From Macrosoma leucophasiata (lineage: Eukaryota > Arthropoda > Insecta > Lepidoptera > Hedylidae), in contig JAWQUS010000023.1 of NCBI GenBank assembly GCA_036365455.1, positions 5,952,001-6,016,000 of the forward strand: a DNA stretch of 64,000 nt, written 5' to 3'. Position numbers and translations under genes: made by a program. The notes beneath the pieces are model-generated. The model was not told where the DNA came from, made no database searches, and saw only the letters and a program-made list of their open reading frames with translations. Position 1 is the first letter of the stretch, and every line of letters begins with the position of its first letter. Positions 19,090-29,224 of this stretch are shown here, in pieces.

Positions 19090-21105
19090 GCGACGATATT
19101 CAATCGTTTAATCATTAAAGTCAACAACTAAATTCATTCGCATTTCGCTAACTAAGTAACCGTTACTTGGGCAAAGTTGTCGAGAAATCTGCTTCATGAA
19201 AACTTGTAATAGCGCCAGAACTTTTAATAGTCGTGAAAGTAGCCAAAAAGAAAAATGTCAGCGACAGTTATTCGAAGGACCTGACTAATGAGTTCCTGAC
19301 AAGACGAGAAACGACAAGTAAAGAAACCTGACAAGTAAAGTAACTTTCAGTGTGGAGTGTGCCCAGTGTGCCGTAACTTCATTGGCTTTATTACTCAAAC
19401 ATCTTTATTACTCAAACATCTTTGGACGCTTGTGCAACTTTATAACGATTTTGGTGTTTGCGTTTGAACCTATTACGTATATTAATTATTCTAATCACTC
19501 TGATAGCGCTTTGACAATTGTAAAACAGCATACTATGCAGCAAATATAACCCATATTATTATCCCAATCTCCATCCATATTGGTCATTAAAATAAAATGA
19601 AGAAAATGTGCTTCATGAAAACTTATAATAGCATTACAACTTTTAAGAGTCATGAAAGAAGCCAAATAGAAAAATGGCAGCGACAGCTATTCGAAGGAGC
19701 TGACTAATGAGTTCTTGACAAGACGAGAAACGACAAGTAAAGAAACCTTCAGTGTGGTGTGCCCAGTGTGCCGTAACTTAATTGGCTTTATTACTCAAAC
19801 ATCTTTGGACGCTTGTGCAACTTTATAACGATTTTGGTGTTTGCGTTTGAACCTATTACGTATATTAATTATTCTAATCACTCTGATAACGCTTTGACAA
19901 TTGTAAAACAGCATACTATGCAGCAAATATAACCCATATTATTATCCCAATCTCCATCCATATTGGTCATTAAAATAAAATGAAGAAAATGTGCTTCATG
20001 AAAACTTATAATAGCGTTACAACTTTTAAGAGTCATGAAAGTAGCCAAATAGAAAAATGGCAGCGGCAGCTATTCGAAGGAGCTGACTAATGAGTTCCTG
20101 ACAAGACGAGAAACGACAAGTAAAGAAACCTGACAAGTAAAGTAACTTTCAGTGGGCCGTAACTTCATTGGCTTTATTACTCAAACATCTTTGGACGCTT
20201 GTGCAACTTTATAACGATTTTGGTGTTTGCGTTTGAACCTATTACGTATATTAATTATTCTAATCACTCTGATAACGCTTTGACAATTGTAAAACAGCAT
20301 ACTATGCAGCAAATATAACCCATATTATTATCCCAATCTCCATCCATATTGGTCATTAAAATAAAATGAAGAAAATGTGCTTCATGAAAACTTATAATAG
20401 CGTTACAACTTTTAAGAGTCATGAAAGTAGCCAAATAGAAAAATGGCAGCGGCAGCTATTCGAAGGAGCTGACTAATGAGTTCCTGACAAGACGAGAAAC
20501 GACAAGTAAAGAAACCTGACAAGTAAAGTAACTTTCAGTGGGCCGTAACTTCATTGGCTTTATTACTCAAACATCTTTGGACGCTTGTGCAACTTTATAA
20601 CGATTTTCGTGTTTGCATTTAAAACTTGTTACGTATATCAATTATTCTAACTTTTAAAACAAATGCAGAAATTGCAAAAGAATTATGAAAGTTAATTCCT
20701 CGCCAGTAACATTTTCCTTTTTAATTCCTTATATTATTATCAGTAATGGTTTAAGTTAGTATTGGGTACGATGGGGTTGACATGTCGTGGGACAAAACCC
20801 CTTAAAAAAAATAGAAGAAAAAAAAACTTTTAAGACACTCGCGTTTGACATTCGTTACACTGATTTTACGAACCGGGTTGTGACGTGATATAGATATTTC
20901 GATAAAACACTATTTTACCTTTATTCCGATTATCGCGTCACGACCCGGTTCGTAAAATCAGTGTAATTAATTATTCCAATCACTCGGATAGCGCTCTGAC
21001 AATTGTAACATCATACTATGTAGCAAATCTACCCATACCTATTATTATCCCTCAATCGCCATCCACACTGGTCATTAAAATAAAATGAAGAATATTATAT
21101 TTTTG
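19090..21105. repeat. Satellite-like array C, ~385 bp units
   Basis: GCTTCATGAAAACTT starts units at 19191, 19610, 19993 and 20379 (periods 419, 383 and 386 bp). Units share AGCTATTCGAAGGAGCTGAC, AAGACGAGAAACGACAAGTA, CATCTTTGGACGCTTGTGCA and CATATTGGTCATTAAAATAA. Units 2-4 are nearly identical, so amplification was recent. The fourth is split by foreign DNA at about 20650-20964, with its remainder at 20965-21105. The short open frames are not conserved in phase. Confidence 0.92.
20857..20964. mobile_element. 108 bp TIR element (MITE)
   Basis: 29 bp terminal inverted repeats (ACACTGATTTTACGAACCGG…) with one mismatch (GGGTTGTGACG against GGGTCGTGACG). It interrupts array C unit 4. Superfamily not assignable. 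Confidence 0.8.
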
Positions 21106-21219
21106 TAGGTATTACACACCGTGACGCTAATATTCCGCAACTAGAACAACTTTATTGGACAGTGACAATTTATAAACTACTGAGGCGATGATCTTACACA
21201 GTCAACAAATAGCATAAAT

Positions 21220-21512
21220 TCAAAATATTTCGTAACGTAACTTCACGCCTGTAATCCCCGAAGGGGTAGGCAGAGGTAAATGCATACATTCAATCATACA
21301 TGCAAACACCCACGACTCGCCGGTTACGTTTTGGCCCATGTAACAGGTGGCAACCTGTTGCCATCTCCGGGCACATTACCACACTCCGGGGTACTGGGAA
21401 ACTTCCAGAAAATGGAAAAAGCCCAATAGAAGCAGAGATAAAGGATTTTAAACCGTTATCTCTAATATCCCCCGACCCGGGAATCGAACCCAGGATATAT
21501 CAAAATATTTCG
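21220..21512 (-). mobile_element. SINE-B with 13 bp target-site duplication
   Basis: TCAAAATATTTCG flanks the element exactly at 21220-21232 and 21500-21512. Between them is reverse-strand SINE-B from its tail (GTAACTTCACGCCTGTAATC) to the B-box region (GACCCGGGAATCGAACCCAG), so it is 5'-truncated. The interrupted host sequence is an array C lead segment (ATTTCGCTAAC.AA.TAACCG). Confidence 0.93.
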
Positions 21513-21990
21513 CTAACCAAATAACCGTTACTTGGGCAAAGTTGTCAAGCAATCTGCTTCATGAAAACTTATAATAGCGCCACAACTTTTAATAGTCATG
21601 AAAGCAGCCAAAAAGAAAAATGGCAGCGACAGCTATTCGAAGGAGCTGACTAATAATGAGTTCCTGACAAGACGAGAAACGACAAGTAAAGAAACCTGAC
21701 AAGTAAAGAAACTTTCAGTGGGCCGTAACTTCATTGGCTCTATAACTCAAACATCTTTGGACGCTTGTGCAACTTTTTCACGATTTTTGTGTTTGCATTC
21801 AAACGTATTAGGTATATTAATTATTCTAATCACTCGGACAGCGCTTTAACAATTGTAAAACAGCATACTATGTCAGGTGTGTCAGGACCGGGATATCTAC
21901 ACTCTCTGCCTACCCCGTTAGGGACCTGGCGTGAATATACATACATACTATGTAGCAAATCTACCCATATTATAGTACATATATATGTTA
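21513..21990. repeat. Array C, distal unit
   Basis: Repeats the lead (CGTTACTTGGGCAAAGTTGT) and the unit from GCTTCATGAAAACTT (21556) through CATACTATG. A 71 bp LINE-Q tail then interrupts it, and TAGCAAATCTACCCATA follows. Confidence 0.88.
21873..21943 (+). mobile_element. LINE-Q 3' end, 71 bp insertion
   Basis: Flanked by CATACTATG at 21864-21872 and 21944-21952, a 9 bp target duplication. The insert is GTGTCAGGACCGGGATATCT…CTGCCTACCCCGTTAGGGAC…GGCGTGAATATACATA. It shows where the 3' terminus of LINE-Q lies. Confidence 0.88.
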
Positions 21991-22412
21991 CATAGTTTAA
22001 GTAGTGTAGCCTACACCCTAGATTTCCTATACACCTAAGCTCTACTCCGCCACCAGCAGTTTTACTTTTCCAACACAACAGAACACTCATACCGTAAGCA
22101 GTAATATACATCTTTCCCAAAATGTGCTCTTAAAGTGTTTTAGACTGTTTACCTAAGAAATAAAGAACCTGTGAGTAGTTGTGAATGTTATTTGTTTGGG
22201 CACACAATTTCACAGTAGAAATACGTAGCATCATTTGTCGTTGTAGTGAACTCGCATTTGTCTAAATAAACATGTTTGTTTTCTTCTCTAAGACCCGTTC
22301 TTTTAATGTGCTCGTATTAATATACGGGCTGTTTACGTTTTCTATATATACAAACGGCTGTACATTATATCATATTAAAGATGCAGGAGGAATTACTCCA
22401 ACCTGTAGTCTT
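21991..22412. other. No recognised feature
   Basis: Contains GAAATAAAGAACC, a possible polyadenylation motif without an associated gene, and unremarkable AT-rich DNA. Confidence 0.4.
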
Positions 22413-22610
22413 TCTATTGGGATTTTTCCATTTTCTGGAAGTTTCCCAGTACCTCGGAGTTTGGTAATGTGCCTGGAGATGGCAACAGGTTCGCCACCTG
22501 TTACATGGGCCAAAACGTAACCGGCGAGTCGTGGGTGTTTGCATGTATGTTTGAATGCATGCATTTACCTCTGCCTACCCCTTCGGGGATTACAGGCGTG
22601 AAGTTACGTA
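22413..22610 (+). mobile_element. SINE-B, 5'-truncated
   Basis: Body from CTATTGGGATTTTTCCATTT to tail CGGGGATTACAGGCGTGAAG + TTACGTA. Confidence 0.88.
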
Positions 22611-22668
22611 GTCTGTCTAAAACACACTAGTGATTTGCTAGCGAGTTGAAACAGATGCGAGCGCGTAG

Positions 22669-22948
22669 CGAGTCCACAACGATTTAGCCTCGAGTCCGCA
22701 ACGAAGTAGCAACGAGTCTGCAACGAGGTAGCCGCGAGTCCGCAACGAGCTAGCGACGAATCCGCAACGAGGTAGCCGCGAGTCCGCAACGAGGTAGCGA
22801 CGAGTCCGCAATGAGGTAGCGACGAATCCGCAACGAGGTAGCCGCGAGTCCGCAACGAGGTAGCGACGAGTCCGCAATGAGGTAGCGACGAGTCCGCATT
22901 GAGGTAGCCGCGAGTCCGCAAGGAGGTAGCCATGAGTTCGCAACGCAC
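22669..22948. repeat. 22 bp minisatellite, about 12-13 units
   Basis: Unit CGAGTCCGCAACGAGGTAG plus a 3 bp variable end (CGA, CCG). End variants alternate to give a 66 bp higher-order period over part of the array. It is strikingly GC-rich against its surroundings. Because 22 is not a multiple of 3 and the unit lacks minus-strand stops, several frames stay open with a 22-residue repeat. There is no sign that they are translated. Confidence 0.95.
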
Positions 22949-23685
22949 TAAACAATATGGTGGCGAGAAAAATTGAGACACCAACATTCATTTTAACAAA
23001 TACAACTTACCTACTAACGTATAATGTAGCTGGCCCATCAATTTGAAGGACATCTTGTAGTATGTTCATGGTATGGTAAAATCATAATAAACCCTTAAAA
23101 ATGTATGTACTTATACAGTTTTAGTTGTGTTTTCTTAATTTGTGTAGGTACGTGTTGCATCTGAAAATCATAATTTTACGCAACTTAAGTACTTAGCTTA
23201 CGTTGGAAACCACAGTAGCCTAAAGAGATAGGAGATAATAAGGAAATATGTCGATACTCGACGGTTTTGGAGTTATTCCAAAAGTATGACGGGCATTGCT
23301 TCTTTGGATCAAATGTTTATTGTGTTATATTCCATTTTAGTGACGCACATAACATATAGATTTTGAGTATGTTTTTTCAGATTTGTGTTCACCAAGTTAC
23401 GTAATGCGGCATTTGAACCATTAACTGATATAATTCAAACGTATTCAAACGTATTTCCTTTTTCCATACAAGCACAATGATTCACTCTGACAACACGAAA
23501 TAGAGGCGCTTTAACGAGATTACTGCACTGTGCAGTTGTATCTTTGTATGCAGACCTGTAAATGGAGTACTGTGTTTAATTAATTTATTTCATAAAGCTG
23601 CTTTCACTATATTTTGTATTTTTTTTTTATTCACGATCATATCTCAGTCTGTCCGAGACCACGGAAGCTGAAAAGAGTGGTATCC
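22949..23685. other. Unannotated AT-rich stretch
   Basis: GTCCGAGACCACGGAAGCTGAAAAG at 23652 resembles the GTGACCACGGTAGCTGGAAAG motif at 50149 and may be an old repeat. Nothing else supported. Confidence 0.4.
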
Positions 23686-23688
23686 TTA

Positions 23689-24049
23689 ATGGCCTTATTA
23701 CACGACACGGTATTCAGGGTCCGACAGAAAGGGTGGGCGTGGCCTCGCACCGGATTGCCGCTTATTACACTATCCGGTCGACAGGGCCCTAACTTACAGG
23801 ACATATATGAACAGTATGGAAACTACGTACAAAGCGTTGAACACAATCACACAAACATGCGCATCAACGAGGCCATAGAGGGTAGTTTCCATACTGTTCA
23901 TATTTGTACTGTGTGTAGTTAGGCCGTTAGGCTGACCGGGCCGCTCCGGTCGCCCTAATTAGGGACCCTAACTCCCTAAATGTTATTACACTAACCTGAC
24001 CCTTGCTATTCAGGGTCCGCCTGAATACCGTGTCGTGTAATAAGGTCAT
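23689..24049. mobile_element. TIR element with internal inverted repeat
   Basis: 30 bp TIRs (ATGGCCTTATTACACGACAC… against ATGACCTTATTACACGACAC…, one mismatch). Inside, TGAACAGTATGGAAACTAC at about 23808 is exactly inverted at about 23882. The 102-codon open frame across the left half reads both inverted segments and is not a transposase. Confidence 0.85.
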
Positions 24050-24384
24050 AAGTCCGATCGCATCGACCGTCACATTCTGTCATTGACGAACCCACCTTGG
24101 GTGTCATCAACCAATTTATCTCCGTCACTTGAGACGTTTATGACTTTTTTTCCGTGTTCCCGCCTTATCAGTTATTTTCTTTCACGAATCACCTTTTCGA
24201 TGTGATGCAAAGCTTGTTTGATTTGAAATAAAATCGATTCTTGTAAAGATGTTTCTAGGTTTTACAAAGTAACAGAGGGCGAAGATGTTGCCTCATCTAT
24301 CTTTCTATCTAATTGGTAGACTTCTATCATGAAGATTAGGTATCAATTAAAGAAATAAAATCAAGATATAATAATAATAATAAT

Positions 24385-24735
24385 GGCAACCCATTATACG
24401 TCCCACTGCTGGGCACGAGTCTCTCCCCTTTTTGGGGGGAGGCCTGGAGCTTACTCCACCACGCTGCTCCAATGCGGATTGGTGGAGGTGGGTGGGTTAG
24501 TGGCCAACCCGCTGTCGGATGTTTTCAAACCGCCCATAAGGCCTCCGACAAGGTTTAACGACTGCTATCTATCGATAGCAACCGGGACCGACGGCTTAAC
24601 GTGCCCTCCGAAGCACGGAAACGCGCATTTAATTTGCCACTAGCGGTCACCCATCACACTACCCGACCGCGCCCGTAGTGCTTAACCGAGCAGATCGCTT
24701 ACGATCTGCACCAGCCGCTGGGCCATGCGCGCTTC
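24385..24735 (+). mobile_element. Interspersed repeat CC
   Basis: Preceded by an AATAATAAT run. Carries TCCCACTGCTGGGCACGAGT, CCACGCTGCTCCAATGCGG, ACCGACGGCTTAACGTGCCC, GCCACTAGCGGTCACCC and GCACCAGCCGCTGGGCCATG. I recall this as a common lepidopteran repeat, probably the 3' part of a non-LTR element or a SINE. The 86-codon open frame is incidental. Confidence 0.7.
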
Positions 24736-25057
24736 GATCAAGATAATTTACATAATATTTTTTAAATTAAAGATGACTCAATTGAAGACAGATTATATGG
24801 TGGTTTAGAAAATATTATAGTACTGAATATGGCACTACCATATTTTGGTTAATAGGTGTTGTATTATGTACATACGTGTGACAGACCCACACACTATAAA
24901 AATCGTCTATTACTACGTAATTCACTCTGGACTTATATGACAAGTCCAGAGCTTTCTGTTTGTTATTTCCGCAGATTGTGTTTTTCATCAATCGTAGATG
25001 TCAACTCTTTCACTCAACCCAATGTTATGTCTATAACATTTCGATTTATATTTAAGA

Positions 25058-25241
25058 CTAGCGGCCAGCCCTGACTTCGGCCGCGCTCCTATTAGTCATA
25101 GCGTGATGATATATAGCCTATAGCCTTCCTCGATATGGGCTATCTAACATTGAAATAACTTTTCAAATCGGACTAGTAGTTCCTGAGATTAGCGCGTTCT
25201 AGCAAACAAACAAACCCTTCAGCTTTATAATATTAGTATAT
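25058..25241 (-). mobile_element. Helitron-like element
   Basis: CTAGCGGCC at the left, and ATCTCAGGAACTACT-type, GCTTTATAATATTAGTATA at the right: the same layout as 9544-9719 in the same orientation. Confidence 0.6.
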
Positions 25242-25319
25242 ATACGCCACGATAAAAATCGAGGGACAACCCTGAATCCGATCGTGTCGATCGTCACCAC
25301 GACCCACGGACGGAGATTA

Positions 25320-25352
25320 AGTGTTATGATGACACGGTGTCATCATGACACT
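25320..25352. repeat. 16 bp palindrome inside an L unit
   Basis: AGTGTTATGATGACAC/GTGTCATCATGACACT, one mismatch. The other L copies do not have the left half, so the palindrome arose in this copy. Confidence 0.8.
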
Positions 25353-25846
25353 TTATCTCTGTCCCTGAAGACACTTATGACTTTTTCCGCGTTTCCGACT
25401 TGTCACCTCTAATGTGATAACGAATCGCTTTGTAAATGTGAGGCGAATTTTGTTTGATATATAAAATAATATCTAATTCAAATCTATTAAATGACCTTGC
25501 AGTAACAGGAAATCGAAATATGGCCTTAAAGCTGGTAACACATATCCGTAGACCTTAGGCCTTTAGAAATTGGGTAAGATAGATGCATTTACGGTAATCA
25601 TTTCATTTTTTTGCTATATTCACAACGTAAAGAACTTCTATTTGTAAGACATCTTCTCGATAAAATCTTAAACTCAGAACCCGAACGCATTGGCCGACAC
25701 TTCCCGTCACTGACGGACCCATCTCGGGCGTCATCAACCACTTTATCTCCGTCACTGTTAACGCTTATGACTTTCCCGCATTCTTGCCATATCAGCCTTT
25801 TTCTTTGACATGATAAACAAATCGCGTTTTAGATGTGATGGTAATT

Positions 25847-26131
25847 TTTTTTTTATGTTACAGAAGTGGCAAACAAGCATGCAGTTCACATTGATGTTAA
25901 GTGATGACTGCAGCCTATAGACACCCACACAAAGACCGAGGTTTAAATGCAGATGCGTTACCACTTCTGAGGCCTAAGGTGTTATGCCTCTGTGCCGGAA
26001 ATTACAGGGCCGTACATTACCACCTGACCGGAACACGATAGTGCTGAACACTACCATTTAGCGGCAAGTATATTAGGTAATGAGGTGGTGCCTACGCCCG
26101 CGAGCTCCGTCACTGGAGCTCTACCACCAGT
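25847..26131 (-). mobile_element. SINE-A, full length, with target-site duplication
   Basis: Complete reverse copy from the T-run to ACCACCAGT. ATGGTAATT occurs at 25838-25846 and again at 26145-26153, and the L-unit sequence resumes beyond it (ATGTGAAATAAAATCAAT). This supports retrotransposition into family L. Confidence 0.9.
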
Positions 26132-26281
26132 AAAAATATATGATATGGTAATTATATATGATGTGAAATAAAATCAATACTAATAAAGGTGTTTTTAGGG
26201 TAAACTCCTCTGAGGACTAGGATGTTGTTACCTACTCATCACACAATTAATCTATATTTCTTTAAATAATATAAGGCTAAC

Positions 26282-26590
26282 TGCCTCGGTAGCCTAGTGG
26301 TAGCAGGCCACTACTACTATGCTGAGGTCCTGGGTTCGATTCCCGGGTAGGGGGTTATCAGAGATAATGGTGAAAAAGCCTTTATCTCTGGTTCTATTGG
26401 GATTTTTCCATTTTCTGGAAATTTCCCAGTACCTCAAAGTTTGGTAATGTGCCCGGAGATGTCAACAGGCTCGCCACCTGTTACATGGGCCAAAACGTAA
26501 CCGGCGAATCGTGGGTGTTTGCATGTATGCTTGAATGCATGCATTTACCTCTGCCTACCCCTTCGGGGATTACAGGCGTGAAGTTACGTT
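26282..26590 (+). mobile_element. SINE-B, full length (reference copy)
   Basis: tRNA-derived head with an A-box-like TAGCCTAGTGGTAGCAGG and a B box GGGTTCGATTCCCGGG. These are followed by a ~190 bp body (GGGGTTATCAGAGATAATGG, CATTTTCTGGAAATTTCCCA, GTTACATGGGCCAAAACGTA) and tail CTCTGCCTACCCCTTCGGGG-ATTACAGGCGTGAAG-TTACGTT. 309 bp. Confidence 0.95.
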
Positions 26591-27199
26591 TAATATAAGA
26601 CTACGAATACTACGATAGACATTATGTGATGTGAACGTAATGCTGAAGATGGTACTTCCATGTTCTGTACGATGTTTGTTTAGGCTTCTTTATTACGAGT
26701 CGAAAATACATCCTATCATTCACTTGACGGGCTTCATAGCGTTACGGACTTGCCATAGTTAGTCATTTTCATAAATTATAGATGTTCACATTTTTTTAAA
26801 TGTCGTGTCTGTTTAATTTCTATCTGAATTGTAGACAAACCTATAAAAATCAAGGGACAACCTTGAATCCGATTACACAGGTCATCACTTCCCGTCACTG
26901 ACGGCCCCATCTCGGGTGTCATTAACCACTTTATCTCCGTCACTGGAGACGCTTATGACTTTTTCCCGCGTTCTAGCCTTATCAGTCTTTTTCTTTGAGA
27001 TATACGAATTGGATTTTGGATGTGATGCGAAGTTTGTTTGATGCGAAATAAAATCGATGCTTTTAAAGATGTTAAAGGGTTACCTACAACATAGGTATAC
27101 CTTTCTCAATGTCTTCATTTTCATCACTACATTGTTTTATTTGTAAGGTTGAGTTGATTGAGTTGTATTTTTACAGGGAGGAAACGTGTCTTATGTTTA

Positions 27200-27409
27200 T
27201 AAAAAAAATACGCATACACTCATAGCCCCACAGTAGGTATAAACCTGTGTCGTGGGTGCCGTTGTACACATACAACACATACACAAACACCCAGACCCGA
27301 AACAAATATCTGTAGGCCATACAAATATTTGTCCCGGTGCGCGGATCGAACCCGCGACCCTTCGAATCCAACGATCATCTCACACCGCTAGACTGAACGG
27401 GTCGTCAAA
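27200..27409 (-). mobile_element. SINE-E, full length
   Basis: Minus strand: tRNA-like head (GTTCAGTCTAGCGGTGTGAG, CGCGGGTTCGATCCGCG), body and A/T tail. It interrupts the repeated block of family L: GTCTTATGTTTA is followed in the sister copy (27950) directly by AAAAGAAAACTAC. Confidence 0.92.
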
Positions 27410-28136
27410 ATCAAAATAAAGAAAATAAAATTAAGAAATAAGTTTGAAAAGAAAACTACGTAGCATTACGGATTTAACTATTTGTTTATTAAGAATAGTT
27501 GTCTAGAACTTTGTATCACCCAGCGGTATAAAATAGGTAGACTTTATGACTCTTACCTACTAAGTTAACCTGCCAAGGAACGTAAAGCTACCGGCGCATA
27601 GACACAATTGAATTTCAATTGTCATATTTTTCTCGTGTCTGGAGGGTTTACGAAATAACAAATTTAATAAAATCAGTCCATCAGTTTTGGAAGACTATCT
27701 CAATACCGTAACCTGAAAAGTTTTATACATTTATTACTTTTATACTTTTAAATATCGAAAACCCTGAACCCGATCGCATCGACCGTCACTTTCCACTGAG
27801 AACCTCATCTCGGATATCATCACGTCACTGTCTCAGTCACTGTAGACGCTTATGACTTTTTCCCATTCCCACCTTATCAGTCTTTCATCACTACATTGTA
27901 TTTGTAACGTACGAGATTGAGGAGTATTTTTTACAAGGAGGAAATGTGTCTTATATTTAAAAAGAAAACTACTTAGCATTACGGACTTTACAATTTGTTT
28001 ATTACTATCTAGAACTTTGTAGAACTTTGTATTACCCTAGCGGTATAAAGTAGGCAGACTTTACGACCTAGTCTCTTACATACCAAATTAAGAAATATCA
28101 AATTTATAAAAATCAATCAAAAAAGTTTTATATACT

Positions 28137-28498
28137 AAAGCCGCATTTATATTTATCTGACGTGTTGTGTTGTGATGCTCTCTGTCGTGATGGCTACTGT
28201 TCACATTGATATGACGTGTTATGATGCATTATGACGGTTTTTTGTATCAGTTCCGTCTTGACTCCCAGAGAGTTCACACATTTGCAATGTTTTTTCAAGA
28301 ATCATCCGATTCAGATTCAGATTTTGAAGAAGAGTTGCAATTATTGGCGTTGGCAACGCTTCTAACTAAACAAAGAAAAAGAAGAAGATATTCAATTACG
28401 TATTCAATTAGTTGCTCTTCGTCCATTTCTGACGTAATAACTGATACCGTTCTGATGCATCACAACACAACACGTCAGATAAATATAAATGCGGCTTT
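28137..28498 (+). mobile_element. PIF/Harbinger-like element with 42 bp perfect TIRs
   Basis: TIRs 28137-28178 and 28457-28498 are identical in reverse (AAAGCCGCATTTATATTTAT…). A 3 bp target duplication ACT flanks them (28134-28136, 28499-28501), as expected for PIF/Harbinger. Confidence 0.88.
28221..28420 (+). pseudogene. Possible Harbinger transposase N-terminal remnant
   Basis: Open segment inside the TIR element containing FFQESSDSDSDFEEELQLLA, then a basic stretch KQRKRRRYS. An acidic run, leucine-rich helix and arginine cluster are typical of the start of PIF/Harbinger transposases. The DDE catalytic domain is absent. The open frame only ends at 28566 because it runs through the right TIR. 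Inferred identity; non-functional. Confidence 0.45.
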
Positions 28499-28499
28499 A

Positions 28500-28590
28500 C
28501 TAGCGGCCCGCACCGGCTTCGCACTTGTGCAATTTAGGTACTTACATAATATTGCAACTATAAATTGAGATATACGCTATCCTATCTGGT
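28500..28590 (-). mobile_element. Helitron-like 3' end
   Basis: CTAGCGGCCCGCACCGGCTTC matches the 3' end of 9544-9719. The Harbinger element sits at its terminal CTAG. Confidence 0.5.
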
Positions 28591-28899
28591 AAGTTGGAAG
28601 CATAGTTTTAAAAATCGAGGGTAAACCCTGAACCCGATCACATCGACCGTCTCTTTCCGTCACTGACAACCTCATCTCGGATATCACGTCACTTTATCTC
28701 AGTCACTGTAGACGCTTATGACTTTTGCCCGTGCCCGCCTTATCAGTCTTTTTCTTTGACGCGATAAACGAATCGCCTTTTCGATGTGAAAAGTTTGTTT
28801 GATATAAAATCGATAACAGATGCCTTTAATGTTCATTTTATAACGGAACTCGAGAGCGTTAGCATCTCTGTATCACCTAATTCATATGTCTAATCGATA

Positions 28900-29123
28900 T
28901 ACAGTATTCAACAAAAAATATTCCACATCGACCAGTAAGAAGACTTCGGCTTATTTCGGGTCTGTAGAGCGTTATCTTCGCACCTTATCTATTTGACGTT
29001 TGTCGACCATTTTGATCAAGTTTGACCAATACCGGATTTTCAGTGCTTACGGAGGCATTGTGCAGTATAGATAACGCTTTACGAAGACGGTTCGATGTGC
29101 AATATTAATTGTTGAGTACTGTA
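28900..29123 (+). mobile_element. MITE-G, copy 3
   Basis: TACAGTATTCAACAAAAAAT…CACATCGACC at the left, GGTTCGATGTGCAATATTAA…GAGTACTGTA at the right. Whole element present, diverged. Confidence 0.85.
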
Positions 29124-29224
29124 GATATTGCCTTGATTTGTCAACGATAAGAACTTTTTGTGGAAGATAAGAAGTTTAACTTTGACGACACGACATAGCT
29201 GCACTTGCTGTGTATGGCAACCAT

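Larger units (their letters stand above)
24050..28835. repeat. Family L: six diverged direct repeats
   Basis: Copies of a ~210 bp core lie at about 24050-24265, 25253-25470, 25665-25845 (continuing at 26155), 26843-27075, 27765-27900 and 28605-28830. Shared words: CCGATCGCATCGACCGTCAC, CCCATCTCGG, ACTTTATCTCCGTCACTG, GCTTATGACTTTTTCCCG, CCTTATCAGTCTTTTTC and TGAAATAAAATCGAT. The block after the core is also repeated (CATTACGGA, CTAGAACTTTGTAT, AGCGGTATAAA at 27450-27560 and 27970-28075), so the unit there is ~850 bp. One copy is split by SINE-A and another spacer by SINE-E. Confidence 0.82.

Noticed and set aside
22604..22991. 117-127 codon minus-strand frames
   Set aside because: They are read-through of the 22 bp minisatellite; the periodic protein follows from the unit lacking stops.
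23614..23922. 102-codon plus-strand frame
   Set aside because: Lies across a MITE TIR and its inner inverted repeat; no transposase motif.
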